19,111 nt of DNA. Source: an uncultured Methanobrevibacter sp. (GTDB lineage Archaea > Methanobacteriota > Methanobacteria > Methanobacteriales > Methanobacteriaceae). Positions 1 through 6,133 of the stretch are shown here, one piece after another. A program made the position numbers and the translations under genes. The stretch is taken from positions 1-19,111 of the forward strand of contig NZ_CALCYR010000196.1 of assembly GCF_937906425.1 (NCBI RefSeq), written 5' to 3'. The notes beneath the pieces are model-generated. The model did not search any database. It had not been told where the DNA came from and saw nothing but the letters and a program-made list of their open reading frames with translations. Each line of letters begins with the position of its first letter. Within the stretch, counting starts at the first letter, position 1.

Positions 1-453
1 GAAAATAATATAATATCTACAGGAAATGAAAATGATTTTATTTATATATTTAAAAAAAGTGAAGAAAATGATTTTTATTTATGGGAAAAAAAGGTAATTC
101 AAAAACATAATAATAACAAGACATTAAAAATAATTAATGAAATGGAAAATAAAAAGGAACAAAATAAAATTTTAGTAGATAAACATAATAAACAAATAAT
201 TATTTATTATTCAATATCAACTTGTTCACGTTTTTATTATGATAATATTTATTATCTCGGAATAAATATTTATGATAATGATTTAAATTTAAAAAAAATA
301 TTAAATTATGATGAAAACGGAGAAAGATTTATTAAATATTCATTAATGAAAATATTAAATAAAGAATATTATATCGTTTTCAATGAAAAAATTATTTTAA
401 TATCAGCAAAATATTTAGAAATTGTAAATATTTATGAAATTAATTTTAAATAA
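1..453 (+). CDS. AT-rich open frame of non-archaeal look, unrecognised (5' partial)
   Basis: The frame is open from base 1 to a TAA at 451-453; the first ATG in frame is at 142, giving a 103-residue product if used alone. The protein is rich in Asn, Lys, Ile and Tyr, with alternating hydrophobic stretches such as DFIYIFKKSEENDFYLW and KIILISAKYLEIVNIYEI, resembling beta-propeller (WD40-like) strands; this is a weak impression, not an assignment. Codons end almost only in A or T, more extreme than in the methanogen genes downstream. No Shine-Dalgarno sequence precedes 142. After the TAA the same frame stays open and encodes the copine-type segment, so 1-1083 may be one broken gene, or one gene in which TAA is not a stop. 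It is probably not native to the archaeal chromosome. Confidence 0.4.
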   Translation, partial: ENNIISTGNENDFIYIFKKSEENDFYLWEKKVIQKHNNNKTLKIINEMENKKEQNKILVDKHNKQIIIYYSISTCSRFYYDNIYYLGINIYDNDLNLKKILNYDENGERFIKYSLMKILNKEYYIVFNEKIILISAKYLEIVNIYEINFK

Positions 454-1083
454 AATCAAAATTTAAAAGATTATATCGAAGCTGGAGTTAAAGTAAAACT
501 AATAATAGGAATAGATTATTCATTAAATAATCTTCCAATAAATCAACAATTATCTTTACATCATTTAGATTCAAACAAAAACCAATATGAAGAAGCTATA
601 GAAATTTTTATAAATATTTTTAAGGATTATATTAGTAGTTATAAATTTCCAGTATATGGCTTTAGTGCAATATTAAATAATAATCCAAATGTGGTAAATA
701 ATTGTTTTAATGTAAATATGAATTTACAAAATCCTGAAATATTTTCGAAGGATTATATATTTGAAAAATATAGAGAAAGTTTTAAATATTTGACCTTATC
801 AGATTCTTCGAAATTTTCTCCTTTATTACAAAATGTTTTAGATGAAATAAAAAAAGAAAATGACCAAATAAAATATAATATATTACTCTTAATGACGACT
901 GGATATATTAAAGATAAAGAAGAAACTATTGATATTTTAGTTGAAGGAAGTTCATACCCTTTAAGTGTGGTTATTATTGGAATTGGAACTGGGCCTTTTG
1001 AAGATATGAGAGAATTAACAGGGGAAAGTAGACCTTTAATAAATTCATTAAAAATCCTTGGAGGGATTCATATAGACGTAGAT
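454..1083 (+). pseudogene. Copine-type vWA domain fragment, eukaryotic family, fused in frame to gatB
   Basis: The frame is the same as that of the preceding open stretch and has no start codon near its beginning; the first usable start gives a product from 691 that runs on into gatB (582 residues). The translation follows the copine vWA domain in order: KDYIEAG, then KLIIGIDYSLNN (MIDAS-like DxS), a SLHHLD segment, a YGFSA segment, YNILLLMTTGYIKD, ETIDILVEGS, then PLSVVIIGIGTGPFEDM and a LTGES segment. Copines are calcium-dependent membrane-binding proteins known from eukaryotes; their two C2 domains are not visible here. The C-terminal end of the domain is replaced by GatB. Base composition and codon use differ from the neighbouring archaeal genes. 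Best reading: a fragment of a protist or fungal gene joined to archaeal DNA at about 1045-1090, by assembly error or recent transfer. Confidence 0.7.
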
Positions 1084-2439
1084 ATGATGTGTGGACTTGA
1101 AATCCACGTACAACTAGAAACTGACTCAAAATTATTCTGTAACTGTCCTACAAACTATCAAGAAGCACCAGCAAATACAAATGTATGTCCGGTATGTTTA
1201 AATCAACCAGGTGCTAAACCATTTCCAACAAATGAAAAAGCTATTGAAAACGCTTTAATGATTTCTTTAATGCTTAACTGTAAAATCGATAAAAACTTTA
1301 CATATTTCATGAGAAAACACTATGATTATCCTGATTTGCCTTGCGGATACCAGAAAACCTCTGTACCAATAGGATATGAAGGGGAATTGAATGGTGTAAG
1401 AATTAGGGAAATTCACATGGAAGAAGACCCTGGACAATACAAACCGGATAAGGGTATTGTAGACTTTAACCGTTCCGGAATTCCTCTTATCGAAATCGTA
1501 ACTGAACCTGATATGCGCTCTCCTGAAGAAGCACGTAACTTCTTAAAAGAACTCATTAGAGTATTGGAATATAGTGGAGGAGCTCGTGGAGAAGGTACCA
1601 TGAGAGCTGACGTAAACGTTTCCATCAATGGTGGAAACAGGGTTGAAATGAAAAACATCAACTCCATCAAAGGTGCTTACAAGGCTTTAAACTTTGAAGT
1701 AATCAGACAAAAGAATCTTGTTAAAAGAGGTGCTGAAGTTAAACAGGAAACCAGAGCATACCTTGAAAGCCAAATGATTACCGTTTCAATGAGGGACAAG
1801 GAAAATGCAGACGATTACAGGTTCATTCCGGATCCTGACTTGCCACCTATGAAAATATCTGAAACCCAAATTGAAGATGTTCTTGAAGTAATGCCTGAAG
1901 CTCCGCATAACAAGGTGAAAAGATTTGTGGAAGACTATGGCATTGATGAGGAATCTGCAAAAGTGCTTACCTCTGAACTTGACTTGGCTCAAACTTATGA
2001 GGAAGTTGTAAAAGAGATTGATCCTAAATTTGCTGCAAAATGGATGAGAGACGAACTTAAAAGGGTTTTAACCTATAATAAACTTGATTTTGCAGACAGC
2101 GGAATTCTCAAGGAAGACTTGGTTGAATTCCTGAACATGCTTCAAAATAAGGAAATTACCACAAAGGCAGGTCAAAGAATCATTGAAAAAATGCCTAACA
2201 ACAAACAGACTCCAAAGGCAATTGCTGAAGAACTTGGTTTAATTGGTGTAGTTAAAGACGACGAAGTCCAAGCTGCAGCAAAACAGGCTATTGATGAAAA
2301 CCCTAAAGCAGTTGAAGATTACCACAATGGTCAAAAAGCTTCATTAAACTTCTTGATGGGCCAAGTAATGAGATTAACCAAAGGTAAGGCAGACCCTGGA
2401 GAAACCGTTAAAATCCTTAGAGAATTACTTGGAGAATAA
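1084..2439 (+). CDS. gatB: Aspartyl/glutamyl-tRNA amidotransferase subunit B
   Basis: GatB is the tRNA-binding and kinase subunit of GatCAB, which activates the misacylated Asp or Glu on tRNA and amidates it with ammonia from GatA; in archaea it mainly supplies Asn-tRNA. From the Met pair at 1084/1087 the protein begins MMCGLEIHVQLET, as GatB of Methanobacteriales does, and is 451 residues, the usual length. Visible family segments are CNCPTNY and CPVCLNQPGAKP (zinc-type Cys pairs), YPDLPCGYQ, EEDPGQYKP, FNRSGIPLIEIVTEPDM, GEGTMRADVN, the YRFIPDPDLPP stretch, and a C-terminal GatB/YqeY-type tail. The frame is open further upstream to 691, but that extension is copine sequence and not part of GatB. 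No Shine-Dalgarno sequence sits 3-8 nt before 1084, unlike almost all other genes here, so the native 5' flank seems to be missing. gatA and gatC are not in the window. Confidence 0.95.
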   Translation: MMCGLEIHVQLETDSKLFCNCPTNYQEAPANTNVCPVCLNQPGAKPFPTNEKAIENALMISLMLNCKIDKNFTYFMRKHYDYPDLPCGYQKTSVPIGYEGELNGVRIREIHMEEDPGQYKPDKGIVDFNRSGIPLIEIVTEPDMRSPEEARNFLKELIRVLEYSGGARGEGTMRADVNVSINGGNRVEMKNINSIKGAYKALNFEVIRQKNLVKRGAEVKQETRAYLESQMITVSMRDKENADDYRFIPDPDLPPMKISETQIEDVLEVMPEAPHNKVKRFVEDYGIDEESAKVLTSELDLAQTYEEVVKEIDPKFAAKWMRDELKRVLTYNKLDFADSGILKEDLVEFLNMLQNKEITTKAGQRIIEKMPNNKQTPKAIAEELGLIGVVKDDEVQAAAKQAIDENPKAVEDYHNGQKASLNFLMGQVMRLTKGKADPGETVKILRELLGE

Positions 2440-2493
2440 ATAAATAGAATTTTTTCTAATAATCTTTTTATTATGTATCATGGGAGGACAAAA

Positions 2494-3303
2494 ATGGATA
2501 ATGAAAAAACTACAGTGAAGGATTACATGACCAAGAATGTATACACTGTAAAGTATGATACTCTTAATAAAGACGTGATTAAATTAATGAAAGAAACAAA
2601 GCACGACGGTTATCCTGTAGTTGATGAAGGAGATCATATTGTCGGAATTATTACTGCTTACGATTTATTATTAAAAGACTGGGAAACTGAATATGTTAGT
2701 GGGATAATGTCTAAGGAAGTTATTGTTGCAAGAGAAGACATGCCCATCAACGATGCATCAAGAGTGATGTTTAGACATGGCATTTCAAGACTTCCGGTTG
2801 TAGACAGACAACGTCATGTAAAAGGAATCATGACCAATACTGATATTGTAAGAAGCCATATCGAAAGGTCAACTCCTACCAAAGTAAATGCATTTAGAGA
2901 AACTATGGAAAAGCTGTATGACATTAAAACCACATTGACTAGAGAAGCAGTTCCTGTTGATAAGATAAAACCTACTCAAGACAGAGTTTATGCTGATGAA
3001 TTACAGGGAAGAACCTATGAACTTGAAAAAGGATTGGCAGAACCTACAATAGTTGTTAAAACTGGAGACAGATATATTCTAGTTGACGGACACCACAGAG
3101 CTGTTGCAAGTGTTCAATTAGGATTGGATAAAATTGATTCCTATGTTGTGGAGTTCAATAAGGATATTACATTGGGAATGGAAAAAACTGCTGAAAAACA
3201 AGGATTAAATTCATTCAGTGACATTAATATCATAGATGACGATCAACATCCTTTAATTGCTTTAACTGAAACCATTAAAACAGCCAACAACAAAACCGGC
3301 TAA
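2494..3303 (+). CDS. CBS-pair protein with C-terminal ParB-like domain
   Basis: The protein is 269 residues from ATG 2494, chosen over the ATG at 2473 because GGGAGG (2482-2487) lies 6 nt upstream and inside the longer version. Two CBS motifs follow each other: residues 8-60 (DYMTKNVYTVKYDTL to GIITAYDLLL) and 68-120 (GIMSKEV to GIMTNTDIVR). CBS pairs usually bind adenine nucleotides or S-adenosylmethionine. Residues ~150-225 resemble the ParB/sulfiredoxin fold: VPVDKIKPTQDRV, then YILVDGHHRAVAS with the DGHHR motif at 198-202 that in the family handles nucleotide phosphates. The gene is 54 nt after gatB and ~140 nt before hisE, all on the same strand. No partner DNA-segregation gene is visible, so a role in plasmid partitioning should not be assumed; an enzyme or sensor controlled by a nucleotide is equally possible. 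Confidence 0.85.
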   Translation: MDNEKTTVKDYMTKNVYTVKYDTLNKDVIKLMKETKHDGYPVVDEGDHIVGIITAYDLLLKDWETEYVSGIMSKEVIVAREDMPINDASRVMFRHGISRLPVVDRQRHVKGIMTNTDIVRSHIERSTPTKVNAFRETMEKLYDIKTTLTREAVPVDKIKPTQDRVYADELQGRTYELEKGLAEPTIVVKTGDRYILVDGHHRAVASVQLGLDKIDSYVVEFNKDITLGMEKTAEKQGLNSFSDINIIDDDQHPLIALTETIKTANNKTG

Positions 3304-3306
3304 TTT

Positions 3307-3434
3307 GGTAAAAATAAAAACAAAAACCCAATAAAAAAAACCAAGTAACTGGTAAAAATAAAAACAAAAACCCAATAAAAAAAACCAAGTAACTGGTGAA
3401 AATAAAAACAAAAACCCAAAAAAACCAAGTAACT
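3307..3434 (+). repeat. Three tandem 44/44/40-bp repeats ending at the hisE ribosome binding site
   Basis: Units lie at 3307-3350, 3351-3394 and 3395-3434. Each starts GGTRAAAATAAAAAC and ends ACCAAGTAACT; the third lacks 4 bases of the A-run. The first two begin GGTAA and the third GGTGA, and directly after the third comes the GGTGA that serves as the hisE Shine-Dalgarno sequence (3435-3439). The repeat has therefore duplicated the region in front of the start codon together with its ribosome binding site. Confidence 0.9.
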
Positions 3435-3443
3435 GGTGAAATC

Positions 3444-3734
3444 ATGGCAAATGACAATATTATTAGAGAGGTTTATGAAGTCCTGGAAGGTCGTAGAGAC
3501 AATCCAATTGACTCATACACTTCAAACATAATGAAAGACAGCAATAAAAAAGCAGAGGATAAGATTCTTGAAAAGATAGCTGAAGAATGTGGAGAAACTT
3601 TAATTGCATCTAAAAACGATGAAAATTTAGTTTACGAATCAGTGGATTTAATTTTCCATACTTTGCTTCTTTTGGTCTATAAAGGAGTTCCATTTGATGA
3701 AATCCTTGAAGAATTCGAAAGAAGAAGAAAATAA
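3444..3734 (+). CDS. hisE: Phosphoribosyl-ATP pyrophosphatase
   Basis: HisE hydrolyses phosphoribosyl-ATP to phosphoribosyl-AMP and pyrophosphate, the second step of histidine synthesis, in the cytoplasm. The protein is 96 residues from ATG 3444, with GGTGA (3435-3439) 4 nt upstream. A longer frame from GTG 3396 would be translated out of the tandem repeat and is rejected. The all-alpha MazG-like fold is visible: EEVYEV-type first helix, then EKIAEECGE (residues 43-51, acidic EExxE metal ligands E47, E48, E51) and YESVDLIFH (E65 and D68). Length and motifs fit stand-alone archaeal HisE. It is the last gene of the + strand run and is followed by a hairpin terminator 26 nt after the stop. Confidence 0.93.
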   Translation: MANDNIIREVYEVLEGRRDNPIDSYTSNIMKDSNKKAEDKILEKIAEECGETLIASKNDENLVYESVDLIFHTLLLLVYKGVPFDEILEEFERRRK

Positions 3735-3760
3735 ACAATTATAAAAATCATATCTGCATA

Positions 3761-3790
3761 AGAGGAAAATTAATTTTTCCTCTTTTTTTA
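3761..3790 (+). terminator. Hairpin plus T-run terminator after hisE
   Basis: Perfect 9-bp stem AGAGGAAAA (3761-3769) with TTTTCCTCT (3775-3783), loop TTAAT, followed at once by TTTTTTA. It lies 26 nt past the hisE stop and faces the end of the convergent GNAT gene. Confidence 0.8.
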
Positions 3791-3904
3791 TTGGAAAAAT
3801 AATTAATTCGTGAATATACTAACTAAATTAAATAAATTAATTTATAAATAAAAAACTAAAAACCCTAAAAAATAAAAAAAATAGAATTGAAATTAAAAAA
3901 ACTG

Positions 3905-4062
3905 AAAATCTTAAAGATTTAAAATAAAATTTAATAAAAACAATTAAAATAAAAAAAAATAATGATTAAAAAATAAAAAAGAACAAAATCTTAAAGATTT
4001 AAAATAAAATTTAATAAAAACAATTAAAATAAAAAAAATAATGATTAAAAAATAAAAAAGAA
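3905..4062. repeat. Two tandem copies of an ~80-bp AT-rich unit with a palindrome
   Basis: Copies start at 3905 and 3985 and differ by about one base in an A-run plus slight divergence at the end. Each opens with the odd palindrome AAATCTTAAAGATTT (3906-3920 and 3986-4000; arms of 7, central A). The rest is A-rich, so the minus strand carries U-rich tracts just downstream of the GNAT gene stop. These could end GNAT transcription, since archaeal termination often needs only a T-rich strand (inference). The bases 3791-3904 before it hold only low-complexity AT sequence. Confidence 0.85.
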
Positions 4063-4074
4063 GAAAATTAGAAA

Positions 4075-4713
4075 TCAATCTAAAATTAGTTCCATATTGC
4101 GCATCCCTCTTTTCTTGCCGGGAAAACCAAAAGCCTTTCTTTTAAAAACCTTAAAGCCCAATGAACTGTACAATCTATAAGCTCCATCATTCCTAAAATC
4201 AGCATCAAGAACCACTCTCTTACAACCTAATTCCCTTGCAAGATCAATAAGTTGATATAGGGCTTGCTTACCATAACCCTTACCGCGATTGCCATCACAA
4301 ATAGCTAATTCACAAATGTAAAAGTCATCTTCCTCAACATCAACCAATACGAATTTGTCCATGAAATTGACTTTGGAAAGACCTAAAGCTTCACTGAACT
4401 TAAGATGCTTGAAAGATTCTACAATGTCCTTAAAATAGGAATGCTGAACTCCTTTTCCACCATTAAACATTCCAATAATGTTTTTCTCTTCAGTGTCCTC
4501 ATCATCAAAGAAGACGTAGAATAGGGAACCGTCATCTTCAGCATCTTCAGCAAATTCATACTCCAATCTATGGCTTAAAGCTAAAACTCCTTCTTCCTTT
4601 GACTTGAAAACATGTTTAAATGTTCTATAATCAACATCATAAATAAGTTCAGCCACAACTTTTATATCATGAATTTCTGGATCAAAGTCTCTAAAAATCA
4701 ATTTACACAACAC
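4075..4713 (-). CDS. GNAT-family N-acetyltransferase, substrate unknown
   Basis: The acetyl-CoA-binding motif is GNRGKGYGKQA, near residue 150 of the longest reading (TTG at 4740), preceded by the beta-strand YICELAIC and followed by VVLDADFRNDGAYRLYSSLGF, the usual beta-alpha-beta end of GNAT enzymes. The N-terminal ~120 residues (PEIHDIKVVAELIYDVDYRTF) form an extra region seen in a methanogen GNAT subfamily. The start is uncertain: no ATG exists at the 5' end; candidates are TTG 4740, GTG 4713, TTG 4710 and TTG 4701, and none has a clear Shine-Dalgarno sequence. A TATA-like TATATAATTA on the plus strand at ~4751-4760 would place the transcript start near 4730, favouring one of the inner starts; 4713 is given as a compromise. 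The gene stands alone, convergent with hisE and 210 nt downstream of larB. Confidence 0.8.
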   Translation of the reverse strand: MLCKLIFRDFDPEIHDIKVVAELIYDVDYRTFKHVFKSKEEGVLALSHRLEYEFAEDAEDDGSLFYVFFDDEDTEEKNIIGMFNGGKGVQHSYFKDIVESFKHLKFSEALGLSKVNFMDKFVLVDVEEDDFYICELAICDGNRGKGYGKQALYQLIDLARELGCKRVVLDADFRNDGAYRLYSSLGFKVFKRKAFGFPGKKRGMRNMELILD

Positions 4714-4950
4714 ACAATAGTTTTTTAAAAAAATAAACAAATATCAATACGTATATAATTATATTAAAAAATTAAAATAAAAATTTAATTAAAATTAAAT
4801 AAGAAATTAAATAAAATTATTAAAAATAAATTAAAATTAATTAAAATTAATTAAAATCAAATAAAAATTCTAAAATTTAAAATTAAAAATAAAGAAATTA
4901 AATAAAAACCTATTAAAACAAATTAAAAAGAATAAACGAATAAAATAAAA

Positions 4951-5772
4951 TTATTCTCCCTTTTTAATCCTACATGCAATGTTATTAGCAATTGTTAATG
5001 CACAGACTCCTGCTCCAAAACCATTGTCAATGTTTACAACAGACAATCCAGGAGCGCAGGATTGAAGCATTGAATATAAAGCTGCCTTACCGTCTGCACC
5101 AATTCCATAACCAACAGAGGTCGGAACTGCAATTACAGGTGCATCAACTAATCCTGCAACAACTGAAGGAAGAGCCCCTTCCATTCCTGCACAGACAATA
5201 AAAGCGGAAACTTCCTCTTCAACCATATAAGCTATTTTAGGAAATAGCCTATGAATTCCTGCAACACCAATGTCATAGGAGGAAATAACCTCACAACCTC
5301 CCTGTTCAACAATTACACGAGCCTCCTCTGCAATTGGAATGTCAGAAGTTCCTGCTGTAAGAATTCCTATCTTGCCCAAATCAGGATTAATATTCTTTAA
5401 TTGGCCTTTATAAATAATAAGAATCTTTGCTTTGGAATTATAATCAAACTTAAGACCTTTCTCTTGAACAAAAGCCAAATCATCACATAATCTTTCATAT
5501 CTTTCATGGGACAGGCGAGTGATTATAATATTATCTCCCAATTCAATTCTTCCATTATCATCTTCAAGTAAAAGACCCTTTAAAATAGTAAGCAAATCAT
5601 GATAATCCTTACTTTCTGCAAGAATTGCTTCTGGAAAACCTGTCCTGTCCTTACGAGCCCCATCAAAATTAGCGACTCCATCAAGTTCCCTAATGGAATT
5701 TGCCTTTAAGAGAGTCTTACACTCTTCAATTGAAATCTTTCCAAGAGCAAAGTTTTTAAGAATTTCATCCAT
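4951..5772 (-). CDS. larB: Nickel-pincer cofactor biosynthesis protein LarB
   Basis: LarB carboxylates and hydrolyses nicotinic acid adenine dinucleotide to pyridinium-3,5-biscarboxylate mononucleotide, the first step toward the nickel-pincer nucleotide of lactate racemase-type enzymes. The N-terminal half is family-specific (DGARKDRTGFPEAILAESK near residues 37-55). The C-terminal half resembles PurE: GKIGILTAGTSDIPIAEEA (~133-151), CAGMEGALPSVVAGL (~194-208), PVIAVPTSVGYG (~212-223) and VVNIDNGFGAGVCA (~245-258), where C257 is probably the equivalent of the catalytic Cys (inference). The start is ATG 5772 (273 residues), with AGTGAT directly upstream; a TTG at 5787 is in frame but would overlap that site. 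larC, larE and larA are not in the window. It is divergent from hypF, another nickel-enzyme maturation gene. Confidence 0.92.
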   Translation of the reverse strand: MDEILKNFALGKISIEECKTLLKANSIRELDGVANFDGARKDRTGFPEAILAESKDYHDLLTILKGLLLEDDNGRIELGDNIIITRLSHERYERLCDDLAFVQEKGLKFDYNSKAKILIIYKGQLKNINPDLGKIGILTAGTSDIPIAEEARVIVEQGGCEVISSYDIGVAGIHRLFPKIAYMVEEEVSAFIVCAGMEGALPSVVAGLVDAPVIAVPTSVGYGIGADGKAALYSMLQSCAPGLSVVNIDNGFGAGVCALTIANNIACRIKKGE

Positions 5773-5787
5773 AATATCACTAATCAA

Positions 5788-6133
5788 TCAATAAATAAAA
5801 TAATAAAATAATTAATAAGTTTAAAATAAATTAACTAATTAAATAAAAAATTAAAACTAATTAAAATTAATTAACTAATTAAATTAAAAACTAAAAAGCA
5901 TGAAAATACTTAAGTTCATAAACTTTTTAAAAAAATATATAATCATTATAGTATATAATAATATATTATCCTAAATATTTATATTTTAAAAAACAATCAC
6001 AAATAGCAAAATTCAAATAAATATTTACATTAAAAAAAATAATCGCAAATAGCAAAATTCAAATAAATATTTACATTTGAAAAATCACAATTATTAAAAT
6101 TAAATTTCCTAAAAAAGAATAACTGGTGTAAGT
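5788..6133. other. Divergent larB/hypF intergenic region with a 46-bp direct repeat
   Basis: The AT-rich spacer carries the divergent promoters. A plus-strand TATA-like AAAATATATAA lies at ~5932-5942, a possible hypF promoter (weak). A 46-bp unit is repeated at 5995-6040 and 6041-6079: AATCRCAAATAGCAAAAT continuing to TATTTACATT, with only A/G and A-run differences over the shared part. It ends about 55 nt before the hypF start and would lie in its leader. No gene is seen here. Confidence 0.7.

Noticed and set aside
424..469. A GT..AG intron removing the TAA at 451
   Set aside because: Removing 424-469 (46 nt) shifts the frame out of the copine-type reading; no alternative GT..AG pair that keeps the frame was found.
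1060..1065. GGAGGG as the gatB ribosome binding site
   Set aside because: It is 18 nt from the ATG, far outside the 3-6 nt spacing seen in the rest of the window, and it lies within or at the edge of the copine-type frame.
3307..3434. CRISPR-like array
   Set aside because: Units are contiguous with no unique spacers, A-rich, and end in a gene's ribosome site; no cas genes are present.
3396..3443. GTG 3396 as the hisE start
   Set aside because: The extra 16 residues are encoded by the tandem repeat, and a proper ribosome site precedes ATG 3444.
4992..5201. Gln-rich plus-strand frame opposite larB
   Set aside because: It is the antisense shadow of conserved LarB codons and has no ribosome site.
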